The translations under genes and the position numbers were made by a program. DNA of 64,000 bases, taken from UBA9160 sp035489755 (lineage in GTDB: Bacteria > Myxococcota_A > UBA9160). Shown here piece after piece: positions 8,071 to 16,083 of this stretch; the first letter of the stretch is position 1, and each line of letters begins with the position of its first letter. Location of the stretch: contig DATGZK010000029.1 in assembly GCA_035489755.1 (NCBI GenBank), positions 58,001 through 122,000 of the forward strand, written 5' to 3'. Below the pieces are notes generated by a model. That model was not told the DNA's origin. It did no database searches and was given only the letters and a program-made list of their open reading frames with translations.

Positions 8071-8969
8071 TTTGCCGGCGCCGCCGGCTCGATGGTCAGC
8101 AGCGGGGCCTGCTCCTCGAGCTGAAAGGTTGTGTGCTCGATATCGAAGCGGCGCTTGGCTAGATCTGAGAGTGTGTGCAGCACGGCGTGGGCGTCGACAT
8201 CCATGCGGACGTCGACGTGGGCACTCATCGCGTGGTAGCCAGACGTCAGCGTCCAGACATGGAGGTCGTGCACTCCCAAGACGCCGGCCACGCCGCGGAT
8301 GGCGCGCTCGAGTTCGCCTAGCTTGACGTGGCTGGGTGTCGCCTCCATCAGCACGTCGACCGATTCACGCACCAGGCGCCAGGAAGAGAGCAGGATGAGC
8401 GCTGAGATCGCGATCGCGACGACCGGGTCGGCCAGGCGCCAACCCAAGAAATGGATCGCGAGGCCCGCCGCGATCGCGCCGAGGGAGCCGAGGGCGTCGG
8501 ACAGAACGTGCAAGAAGGCCGCCCGCAGATTGAGGCTGTGCTCGCGCCCCTGGAAGAGCATGGCTCCTGCGTAGAGGTTCGCGGCAAGGCCGGCCGCCGC
8601 AACCGCGAGCATGAGCCCGCTCTTCACCTCCGGCGGGCTGCCGAGTCGCCCGACGGCCTCGAGGGCGATGAACACAGCGACGACGCCGAGCGCCGTGCCA
8701 TTGGCGAGGGCAGCGAGGATCTCGGTGCGGCGGTAGCCAAACGTCTTGCTCGCCGTGGGCTCCCGATCCGCGAGATGCAGTGCGAAGAGCGCAAGCGCGA
8801 GAGACGCCATGTCGGTGGCAAGGTGTCCGGCATCCGCGAGAAGCGCCAAGCTTCCCGACGCGATGCCCCCCACCACCTCCATCGCGAGCAAAAAAGCCGC
8901 AATCGCAAGGGCACGCCGCAGAGCCCGGCGATCGCGGCCGCGCTGCTCGCCCGCGTGGTCGTGGTCCAT
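8067..8969 (-). CDS. Cation diffusion facilitator (CzcD/ZitB-type) metal exporter
   Basis: 300 residues with six predicted membrane helices and the CDF metal-site motifs LLADAGHLATD (helix II) and FLHVLSDALGS (helix V), followed by a cytoplasmic domain (about 210-300) with the ferredoxin-like fold of the family. It would exchange Zn/Co/Cd-type divalent cations for protons across the inner membrane. Histidine-rich extreme N-terminus (MDHDHAG). Four-base overlap with aauB downstream and 5 bases after the acyltransferase stop indicate one transcription unit. Why a metal exporter should be coupled to an amine dehydrogenase is unclear. Confidence 0.9.
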   Translation of the reverse strand: MDHDHAGEQRGRDRRALRRALAIAAFLLAMEVVGGIASGSLALLADAGHLATDMASLALALFALHLADREPTASKTFGYRRTEILAALANGTALGVVAVFIALEAVGRLGSPPEVKSGLMLAVAAAGLAANLYAGAMLFQGREHSLNLRAAFLHVLSDALGSLGAIAAGLAIHFLGWRLADPVVAIAISALILLSSWRLVRESVDVLMEATPSHVKLGELERAIRGVAGVLGVHDLHVWTLTSGYHAMSAHVDVRMDVDAHAVLHTLSDLAKRRFDIEHTTFQLEEQAPLLTIEPAAPAK

Positions 8970-8974
8970 CCCGC

Positions 8975-9811
8975 TCAGGTGAGCCAGCTCCGACGCTCCG
9001 CGAGTCCTTCTCGGATGAGACCGCGGATCGCGTCCTTCACCACCTCGACCTTCTTCTCGACGGCCGCATCGTCCTCATTCGAATCGCCCTCGAAATGCAG
9101 CGGCTCGCCGAAGCGGATCCGGAATTTCACCGGCAGCGGGATGAAGCCTCCAAGACCAAACCAGGGGAAGGTCAATGTGATGGGAAACGCTGGCGAGCCG
9201 AACAGGCGTCCGATCCAGCGTATGTTGGCGAGGCAGGGCGACTGCTCTTCGGCCCCGACGATGCCCACGGGCACAATCGGCGTCTCGGTCTCGAGGGCGA
9301 GCCGCAGGAATCCCAGACCAAAGCGCTGGAGCTGATAGCGCTTGCGATAAGGCTTCACAAAGCCGCGCTCCCCTTCAGGAAACACCATGATCGCCTCGCC
9401 CTGCTCGAGAAGCTGCTCACAGTTCGAAGGGGTCCCCACGACCGAGCCCATGCGGTGCATGAAGACATTGAACCAAGGGATCGTGGGCAGGTAGTACTCG
9501 CCCATGCCGCGTACGACCCGGGGCGGCTTCGCCTCGAGGAACATGGCCGTCGCGAGCATCGCACCATCGTACGCAAAGGTGTTCCCCGCGTGATTGCCGA
9601 TCAGCAGAACGCGGCCCTCGGGAACTCGCTCGATGCCGTGGGTCTCGACGCGCAGCCAGTAGCGGTAGACGAGCGCGAGAGACAGCAGCAAGCCCCGCCC
9701 GTAGCGGGGGTCGTATCCAAAGGGATCAACTCCGAACTCGTTAAGTCGCGTGGGGAGCTGGGCTGAGCGTTGATCGATCTCATCGCGCAGCGAGCGCAGG
9801 GGTTCGGGCAT
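8975..9811 (-). CDS. Lysophospholipid acyltransferase-family protein (PlsC-like)
   Basis: 278 residues from the ATG at 9811. An N-terminal extension to 9973 is open but overlaps the hydrolase upstream. Motifs: NHAGNTFAYDGAM (acyltransferase His...Asp block, here with seven residues between His and Asp, against four in classic PlsC), FPEGERG (glycerophosphate-binding block) and PIVPVGIVGAEE. It probably acylates a lysophospholipid or a glycerolipid at the inner membrane. The spacing of the first block fits the diacylglycerol-acyltransferase-like branch better than PlsC proper. Part of the minus-strand run leading into the amine dehydrogenase genes. Confidence 0.8.
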   Translation of the reverse strand: MPEPLRSLRDEIDQRSAQLPTRLNEFGVDPFGYDPRYGRGLLLSLALVYRYWLRVETHGIERVPEGRVLLIGNHAGNTFAYDGAMLATAMFLEAKPPRVVRGMGEYYLPTIPWFNVFMHRMGSVVGTPSNCEQLLEQGEAIMVFPEGERGFVKPYRKRYQLQRFGLGFLRLALETETPIVPVGIVGAEEQSPCLANIRWIGRLFGSPAFPITLTFPWFGLGGFIPLPVKFRIRFGEPLHFEGDSNEDDAAVEKKVEVVKDAIRGLIREGLAERRSWLT

Positions 9812-9930
9812 GGGCCAGCGGAAGCCCGAGGCATGGCCAGCGCGCGTGTGCAGCCGGACGGGGAGCGCGCGCGGGTCGTCGGGCGGTCCGCCGGCGGACC
9901 TTCCAGCCTTGGCGCGCCTCGCGCCGGGCG

Positions 9931-10662
9931 TCACCCGAGTTCCTGGCGTAGGAACGCCAGCGTGTCGGCCCACGCGGAGGCGGCGGCGGCAGCATCGTAC
10001 ACGTCGGGCCGCGTGTCGTTGAAGAAGGCGTGGTTTGCGCCCGAAAAGATCCGGATCCGGACGCGCTTGCCCGCGCTGCGCAGATCGGACTCGAGCTTTC
10101 GTGCGGCCTCCGGAGGTACAAAGGAGTCTCGCTCCGCGAATAGGCCAAGCACCGCCGCTTGGAGCTGCGAGAAGTCGAGGGTGACGCGCGGGTGGATGCC
10201 GTAGAAGTCCACCACCGCGCCGATTCGTGGATTGCGCGTCGCCGCGAAGAGCGCCAACTGGCCGCCCATGCAGAAGCCGATCGCGCCAAGGCGCGGCCCC
10301 GTCACCGACTGGTGTCCGAGCAGCGCCTGCGCCGCCGCCGCCAGGTCCCGCTCAGCCCGAGGGATCTCAAGATCCAGCATGAGACGCCCGGCGGCGTCGG
10401 GGTCGCTGGCGCGCTCGCCGTGGTAGAGGTCGGGTGCCAGGGCAACGAAGCCCTCCCGCGCGAGGCGATCGCACACGTCGCGGATGTGATCGACGAGGCC
10501 CCACCACTCCTGAACGACGAGCACGCCGCGGCCGTGTCCCAAAGGCGGAAGGGCGAGGTAGCCGTGCAATGCCGGAGCGCCCTCTGCGTCGCCCGGAAAA
10601 TCCAAGTCCTCGCCGGAGCGCCGCGCCGCTCCCTTTCCCGAGCGAGATGCCTTCTTCGCCAA
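9931..10662 (-). CDS. Dienelactone hydrolase-family alpha/beta hydrolase
   Basis: 243 residues. Alpha/beta-hydrolase with the DLH catalytic set: nucleophile C131 in GFCMGG, D179 in AERDSF and H211 in GANHAFF, plus E52 in VQEWWG. In characterised members the enzyme opens cyclic dienelactones from chlorocatechol breakdown, but many homologues act on other esters, so substrate is unknown. A Lys/Arg-rich N-terminus of about 16 residues precedes the domain. About 120 bases separate it from the acyltransferase start. Confidence 0.85.
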   Translation of the reverse strand: MAKKASRSGKGAARRSGEDLDFPGDAEGAPALHGYLALPPLGHGRGVLVVQEWWGLVDHIRDVCDRLAREGFVALAPDLYHGERASDPDAAGRLMLDLEIPRAERDLAAAAQALLGHQSVTGPRLGAIGFCMGGQLALFAATRNPRIGAVVDFYGIHPRVTLDFSQLQAAVLGLFAERDSFVPPEAARKLESDLRSAGKRVRIRIFSGANHAFFNDTRPDVYDAAAAASAWADTLAFLRQELG

Positions 10663-10733
10663 CGCCGCCTCCCTCGAAGGCCCTGCCTAGCGCAGTCGCT
10701 GCAGCGGGGCTACGGGAAGCGCCCTTCGAGCGA

Positions 10734-11411
10734 CTAGGGTCTCACACCCGGCGGGAGTCTAGAGATCGGAGGCTGCTCGATCACCGTCGTTCGCACCGTT
10801 GTCGGGATCGGAGGCGGAGGCGCGAAGCAGAGGCCGGCTGCAATGGCGCAGGGTTCGATCACCTTGGGCCCCTGCGGGCCCGGTCCCGCGGGGCCGGGCG
10901 GAGCCGCGGCGACATCCGTCGGGTTGAACCGATCCACCGGGTTCCCGATCAGCCGGTCGAGGGGAACCGGGGCTGCAGCGACGGGAGGCACCGTTCCGGC
11001 GCAGTCACCCGGCGGCGCAATGCGTCCTCCTCCTTTTCGCAGGTTTGCGACGTCGAGGCGGCGCACATAGGCATGACCCTTCTCCACAACGACGGTGGGG
11101 GCTCCCCCGGGACCGCGACCAAGCCGCACCTGGGAGCCGCCCGTAACCTGGGCGAAGACGTCGCCGGCTTGGATCCCCGCTCGTGCTCCGGGACCCGTCA
11201 CGAGGACGTCTCCTTCCGCCAGGGCGTCTCCACAGGCAAGCGCGTGCTGCGCAAGACCCGGGTGCTCCACCCATGCATCGCCATCGAGGGCGACGACCTT
11301 GCCGACCGGCGCTGCATCGGCAGCCCGCGCGGCACCGGAAGAAAGTGCCGCGAGGGCGCAGACTGCGACGGCGGCCCAGACCACCGATCGGGATCGGGAG
11401 TGCAAAGCCAT
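10734..11411 (-). CDS. FecR-like periplasmic protein with Pro-rich tail
   Basis: 225 residues from the ATG at 11411. Signal peptide to about residue 30 (LSSGAARA), then a FecR-type beta domain (VGKVVALDGDAWVEHPG, LAEGDVLVTGPGARAGIQ, VRLGRG) ending near residue 125, and a Pro/Gly-rich C-terminus. Domains of this kind occur in anti-sigma regulators and in surface-matrix proteins. There is no N-terminal cytoplasmic anti-sigma part here, so a structural or scaffold role is more likely. It is the third gene of a unit with the TPR-barrel and PEP-CTERM genes, 37 bases after the barrel gene. Confidence 0.7.
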   Translation of the reverse strand: MALHSRSRSVVWAAVAVCALAALSSGAARAADAAPVGKVVALDGDAWVEHPGLAQHALACGDALAEGDVLVTGPGARAGIQAGDVFAQVTGGSQVRLGRGPGGAPTVVVEKGHAYVRRLDVANLRKGGGRIAPPGDCAGTVPPVAAAPVPLDRLIGNPVDRFNPTDVAAAPPGPAGPGPQGPKVIEPCAIAAGLCFAPPPPIPTTVRTTVIEQPPISRLPPGVRP

Positions 11412-11448
11412 GGTTCGTCTCCTCTCTTGCAGCGGCTGCTGCTTCTGC

Positions 11449-13083
11449 TCAATCGTGCAAGTACAGCGTGAGGTACCCGCCCACGATTTGGCGGGTGTAG
11501 CGATAAACATCCGTGTTGGAATCGTTGTCGAGGTAGTTGTATCGCACGGAGACCGAGAGCCAGTCGGTGATCTTTCGCTCGAGGCCCACCTCGACCTGGT
11601 AGGCGTTGTCCCGCCGATTGAACCCATTGAGGCGGTACGCCGTGTTCTGGAGCTGGCCCAACGTCCGCGCCGATGAGTTGGGAAAGACCGACGGATTCTC
11701 GAAGGGCCGGTAAGTGTACGAGCCCACCACATACAGGCGCACGGCGAATGGAAGATTCGTATGCACGCCGAGGTGGAGCTCGTGGCCGGTGTATTTCCAC
11801 TCGCTGCCCTCGGAATTGTAGAACTGGTAGTTGTACCCTCCATTCACGATGGTGCCGTTCCACCCGAAGGCAATCGCGTGGTCAAAGCCCGTTGTGGCGC
11901 CGAATCCGTCCGCGTCAAGCGCCTGCTGGGTGTTAACCCCGACGGGGGCGCACCCGATCATGCAGTTCGCTCCGGGCGAACCTTGGACGGGCACCTGCTG
12001 GCGCGGGAAGAAATAGTTATTCCAGACCGCTTGCGTCGAGACGACCGTGGTACCCGCATCGCCCCAGTTGTGGAGCAGGGAAAAGGTGGTGGTGTTTCCG
12101 GAGAGGTAGGGATCCGCACCGCCAACCCATGCGTAGCCATAGTCGTACTCAAGGCGCAGGTTTGTGCGGTCGTCGACCCTGTGGTCCACCCAAAACCCTG
12201 CGCCGGGATATTCCTCGTTGAACTCGTGAAGCGTGCCCTGCGCGTTGCCGTAGTAGTGGGCACGCACACCCCCTGCCCAGTTCTCGGTGCGCAGGACTTC
12301 GGCCCCCGCGTCGGCCCACCAGACGGCGCGCACGTCGCCCTGGTGACTGATGCCTTGCGGGAGGACGACGCCGTACCCAAGGAGCGCGACGTTCGTATCG
12401 TATTCCGCACCGACCGACATCCGCAGCCACTTGCGCGGACTGCGGTTGTCGATGTCCTTGAGCGCTCGCTGGGCGGCCTCTGCCCAAGGCGTCCCGGGCG
12501 CCTCCTCGATTACGCGGTTGAGGGATGCGCGGGCTTGGGAGCGGTCGTCGAGACTGCTCCACGCAAGGCCGGAGTAGAAGGAAGCCACCGGCTCGACGCC
12601 GGGATCGGCGAGGCGCGCCCGATCGAGAGCCGTCGCGGCATCCCGAGTGTCGGCTCGCTGCAGCAGCAGCAGACCGTCGTAAAGGTCGAGCTCCGCGCTC
12701 GTCTCGCCCTTGGCGCGAGCCGCTGCGAAAGCCTCCCGGGCGCCGTCAAAGTCGCCCGCGTGGTAGCGGGCGATGCCAAGAGAGAGGTCCACGTTCGGGA
12801 GACTCGGATCAAGGGCCCGCGCGCGTTCGAGCGAGGCCTCGGCCTCGGCGTAGCGCTTGAGGCGGATCTGGCACTGGCCGGACAGCAGCGCGAGCTTTGC
12901 GTCATCGGGAGCACCCGCCTTCGCGACGACCTCGAGCGCCTCTTCGCAGCGACCGCTTGCGGCGAGGGACTCCGCGCGCGCGCGGAGTGCACTGAGGTCA
13001 TCCGCCGATGCACGGAAGGCGGCCAGAACGGCCAGGCTGAGCGCGGCGGCCAAGGCCGACCACCGAGCTGCGCTCACGCGCAT
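11449..13083 (-). CDS. TPR-domain plus outer-membrane beta-barrel protein (SLAM/DUF560-like architecture)
   Basis: 544 residues: signal peptide (about 1-27), an alpha-helical TPR region (about 30-212, with repeats such as AEASLERARALDPSLPNVDL), then about 325 residues of alternating aromatic/polar beta strands typical of an outer-membrane barrel (VGAEYDTNV, LRLEYDYGYAWVG, VRLYVVGSYTYRPF, VSVRYNYLDND), ending in YLTLYLHD. The layout and size match Slam surface-lipoprotein export proteins, whose substrate gene is usually adjacent. Here the upstream neighbour, overlapping by 10 bases, encodes a PEP-CTERM protein. A purely structural or porin-like role is the alternative. Confidence 0.75.
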   Translation of the reverse strand: MRVSAARWSALAAALSLAVLAAFRASADDLSALRARAESLAASGRCEEALEVVAKAGAPDDAKLALLSGQCQIRLKRYAEAEASLERARALDPSLPNVDLSLGIARYHAGDFDGAREAFAAARAKGETSAELDLYDGLLLLQRADTRDAATALDRARLADPGVEPVASFYSGLAWSSLDDRSQARASLNRVIEEAPGTPWAEAAQRALKDIDNRSPRKWLRMSVGAEYDTNVALLGYGVVLPQGISHQGDVRAVWWADAGAEVLRTENWAGGVRAHYYGNAQGTLHEFNEEYPGAGFWVDHRVDDRTNLRLEYDYGYAWVGGADPYLSGNTTTFSLLHNWGDAGTTVVSTQAVWNNYFFPRQQVPVQGSPGANCMIGCAPVGVNTQQALDADGFGATTGFDHAIAFGWNGTIVNGGYNYQFYNSEGSEWKYTGHELHLGVHTNLPFAVRLYVVGSYTYRPFENPSVFPNSSARTLGQLQNTAYRLNGFNRRDNAYQVEVGLERKITDWLSVSVRYNYLDNDSNTDVYRYTRQIVGGYLTLYLHD

Positions 13084-13829
13084 CGACGCCTGCCAGCGGC
13101 GGCGAAAAGGGCAAGGCCACTCCCCAAGAGCACGAGCGGACTCGGCTCGGGCACATTGATAAGAGCGGCAACGGTGAACGGCGGCATCACGAGGTTGGCT
13201 CCGTTCAGGGGGAGTGCGCCGGCGACGATATAGCGGACGCGGATTTGTGTCGAGTCGTGCGCGGTCCCGAATCCGCTCAGCGAGCCAAGGGAGAGCGCCC
13301 CGAAGAAGAGCGGCGTCTTCGCGCCTGGGTACGTGTACTGGACGATCGAAAAGAGGTTCTTGTCGATCCCGACCTGGATGTCGGGATAACCCCCCGGCAC
13401 CAACGTCGTCGGCGCAAGAGAGACGGCTTCAAAAATGAGGTAGGCGTTGTTCAGCGACCCCTCCGTGTTGTTCGTGACCGTCCAGAGCGAGTCGGCGACG
13501 AACGGGGTAGCGGCAGTCGGAGTGCCTTGCGGTCCCGTCGGATTCATCGAATTCGAGGGAAATTGCGGATTTTGCAGAACCGGGGTTTGGAGGTTGATCT
13601 GGATGCTCAGATCCTGGCCCGGGCCGACCAGGCGCCAGTCGTTCGCGGAAGTGGCGGAGAAGTTAAAGGAGGGTCCCGTGATGAGGCCGAAGTTGCCGCC
13701 GGAGTTGAAGTAAACGGGATCGACTTGCACCCCCGCCGCGCCTCCGACCGTGAGGGCCGAAGCGCTGGCGGCCGCGAGTCCTAGCTCGAGGGCGGCCCCG
13801 AACGCGATCCAAACTCGAAATCGGCTCAT
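13074..13829 (-). CDS. PEP-CTERM sorting-domain protein
   Basis: 251 residues from the ATG at 13829. Signal peptide (FGAALELGLAAASASA), a beta-rich secreted domain with many Asn/Gly/Thr, and a C-terminal sorting signal: VPEPSPLVLL, a hydrophobic stretch and a basic end (GRRRCA). Such proteins are cleaved by an exosortase, which is not in the window. First gene of a three-gene unit; its end overlaps the start of the TPR-barrel gene. The function of the exported domain is unknown. A short GACCGG/CCGGTC hairpin lies upstream at 13945-13961. Confidence 0.8.
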   Translation of the reverse strand: MSRFRVWIAFGAALELGLAAASASALTVGGAAGVQVDPVYFNSGGNFGLITGPSFNFSATSANDWRLVGPGQDLSIQINLQTPVLQNPQFPSNSMNPTGPQGTPTAATPFVADSLWTVTNNTEGSLNNAYLIFEAVSLAPTTLVPGGYPDIQVGIDKNLFSIVQYTYPGAKTPLFFGALSLGSLSGFGTAHDSTQIRVRYIVAGALPLNGANLVMPPFTVAALINVPEPSPLVLLGSGLALFAAAGRRRCA

Positions 13830-14012
13830 GCTCCGCTGCACTCCGCAGGACCTTCCAGCCACGCTCCCTTTCGCCATCCCCGCATCCCTCGCGCCGCCCG
13901 CCGGGCGCCCTCGTCCTCTCGCTGGCCTGCGGCAAGGGGCCGCCGACCGGTCTTGCCGGTCCGCCCGGGAGACCTCTTCGGGGTGTTAGTGGCTCTGAAG
14001 GCGTGAAAGGTG

Positions 14013-16052
14013 TCACAAAAGCTCCCCAGAGGCTCCCGAGCGGTGCCTCGCGCGCCGGCCCCCTTGTCCCATGCCACCCACGCCCTCGCTCCGCGAGCGT
14101 CCCCCGCCGGCGGAGCGCTGGGCGAGAACGCCCTCAAAGGGATCTCCCTCCGGAAAGCCGGGAAGGCTTGGGAAGTCGGGCCCGGGAGGGGCGGATTCGA
14201 GCCGGGCGAGTGCAACGCTCGCGTGTGTCGCTTCCTCTTCGACGAGGCGCGCGAGCGCTCCCCGCATCGCACGGTCGTTGCGACACACAAGGAGCGTTCC
14301 TCCGGGGACGAGGCGCCGCAGCGCAGACCCGACAAGGGGCGCGAGATCTCGACGCACCGACCAGAAGCGTCGGCCGGCGGCGGCGGCCGTCGGCGGGTCG
14401 ATCACGATGCCATCAAAGCGCTCGGCTGCGGGCATGCGAGCGAGCACACGCCGGCCATCGCCCCGCACGGCGCGGTGGCGAGGAGAGCTCAGGTCATTTA
14501 GGGCAAGGTTCTCCTCGAGCCAGCGCAGGTACGCGGCCGAGAGGTCGACGCTCACCACCTCCTGCGCGCCTGCGGCGAGGAGCGCCGTAGTAAAGCCACC
14601 CGTATGGGCAAAGAGGTTGAGCCAGCGGCCTCCCGCCCTTGCGAGCGCGGCAAGGCGCGCGCGGTTCTCACGCTGATCGAGAAAGAGACCCACACCGGGT
14701 GAGGGCTGCTCGGGCCGCGCAAGACCCGGTTCGATCCAGAAGGAAAGGCCGCGCTCGCACACGCGCAGGCGCTCCGCTGCCAACGGCTCCGGGCCAAGCG
14801 GAGGCCGCTTGCCCCGGATGAGCTCCACCGCGCGAAGCGCACCACTTGGCCCCTCGCGCAAGTGCGCAACGCGCACGACCGGCGGATCACTCCCCAGCTC
14901 GGAGCTCATGGCATCGACCACGGCATCAAGAGCGCGGTCTTCGAAACCTTCGCACGACCGGCAGGAGGCGACGACGCGCAGCAAGGGACCGAGCCGGTCG
15001 ATCGCGAGGCCGGGAAGCCCATCCGCCTCCCCGTGAATCAGACGGAAGGCGTCCGTGCGCTTTGCGCTTGGGAGCGGGGAAATCAGCTGTGCGCGCCGCC
15101 GGAGTGCGCGCGCCACACGCGCCTCCACACTCGGAGCCTCTCGCGGCTTGGCGACATCCCGCGCCCATACCCGCGCGGCAATGCTTCCCTTCCCCTCGAT
15201 GCGCGCGAGCGTGCTCCGCGTCGCCCGCGCCCCGCCTTCCGCTGCTCGAATCCACACGAGCGCTCCCGGACGAAAGCGCCCGGTGTCGCCCGTCTCGCTA
15301 TCGGTGAGAATCCACGGATGGCCACGCGAGAGCGCACGAAGGCTCGCCTGCGAGACCTCGAGGCACGCCCCCTCGCCCACGCTTCCCGCGGACGAGAGCT
15401 CAGGGGCGAACACGGGCTCACTGGGCCACCAACCAAGGGGCGCGGGCTCAAGGGCGCTCTCTGGCAAGAGCGCGGGGCGAAGCCGCAGTCCGCCCTCGAT
15501 CAGCACGCCGCCAAACCTTGCGTCACCGAGCAGCGGAAAGCCCGCCGCGGAAAGGCGCCGACGAATCGTCTCAGGGCCGCCCGCGGAGAGCTCGAGCTCG
15601 AGTTCAGCGACGCCGCCGCGCACCTCGCTCCGCCGGAACCGCAGCGTGGGCCCCTCGCGCGCGTCGGGATCTGTCAGCACACCCGCAGCCCACGGCGGAG
15701 CCGGCCCGAGGGCGAGGTAGCGAAGGTCCGCACTCCCGGGCGCATGGGGACTCGCCAGATTCTCATCGCCTGCTCCCATCGCTGGCGGATGGCTCCACTC
15801 GATCTGCGTTCCAGGCTCGACTCGCTGCGCGGGATCACGGAGTACGGGCCCCCCGGACGCTCGCACGCGTAGACCTCCTGCGCGCAGCTCCTGCGCCAGG
15901 GCATCGGCCTCGACAAAGGGGGCTGCGCGCGCGAGCAGTGCAGCAAGGGGCAGCGCGCGGCCGGGCGCCCGAAAGCGAAGTACGTCCACAGGGTCGGTTG
16001 TACCTCTGCCGGGCTTTTGGCGCCCGCACGCGCACGGGACCGGCACCGGCAC
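14013..16052 (-). CDS. RlmI-like rRNA methyltransferase fused to a vestigial RluA-type domain
   Basis: 679 residues. The C-terminal two thirds is a class I SAM-dependent 23S rRNA (cytosine-C5) methyltransferase of RlmI type: PUA-like region (about 232-300, SRGHPWIL), FRLIHGEADGLPGL, the hallmark GLFLDQRENR (455-464), motif I LNLFAHTGGF (478-487) and motif IV IDPPT (551-555). The first about 200 residues resemble RluA pseudouridine synthases: an S4-like start and the family tail RRRLSAAGFPLLGDARFGG (165-182). The core that carries the catalytic HRLD aspartate is missing. A shorter GTG start at 15989 is possible. It diverges from the CCA gene with 31 bases between. Confidence 0.78.
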   Translation of the reverse strand: MPVPVPCACGRQKPGRGTTDPVDVLRFRAPGRALPLAALLARAAPFVEADALAQELRAGGLRVRASGGPVLRDPAQRVEPGTQIEWSHPPAMGAGDENLASPHAPGSADLRYLALGPAPPWAAGVLTDPDAREGPTLRFRRSEVRGGVAELELELSAGGPETIRRRLSAAGFPLLGDARFGGVLIEGGLRLRPALLPESALEPAPLGWWPSEPVFAPELSSAGSVGEGACLEVSQASLRALSRGHPWILTDSETGDTGRFRPGALVWIRAAEGGARATRSTLARIEGKGSIAARVWARDVAKPREAPSVEARVARALRRRAQLISPLPSAKRTDAFRLIHGEADGLPGLAIDRLGPLLRVVASCRSCEGFEDRALDAVVDAMSSELGSDPPVVRVAHLREGPSGALRAVELIRGKRPPLGPEPLAAERLRVCERGLSFWIEPGLARPEQPSPGVGLFLDQRENRARLAALARAGGRWLNLFAHTGGFTTALLAAGAQEVVSVDLSAAYLRWLEENLALNDLSSPRHRAVRGDGRRVLARMPAAERFDGIVIDPPTAAAAGRRFWSVRRDLAPLVGSALRRLVPGGTLLVCRNDRAMRGALARLVEEEATHASVALARLESAPPGPDFPSLPGFPEGDPFEGVLAQRSAGGGRSRSEGVGGMGQGGRRARHRSGASGELL

Positions 16053-16083
16053 GGCCGCCGGTGCTCAGCGGTAGACTCGCGGA

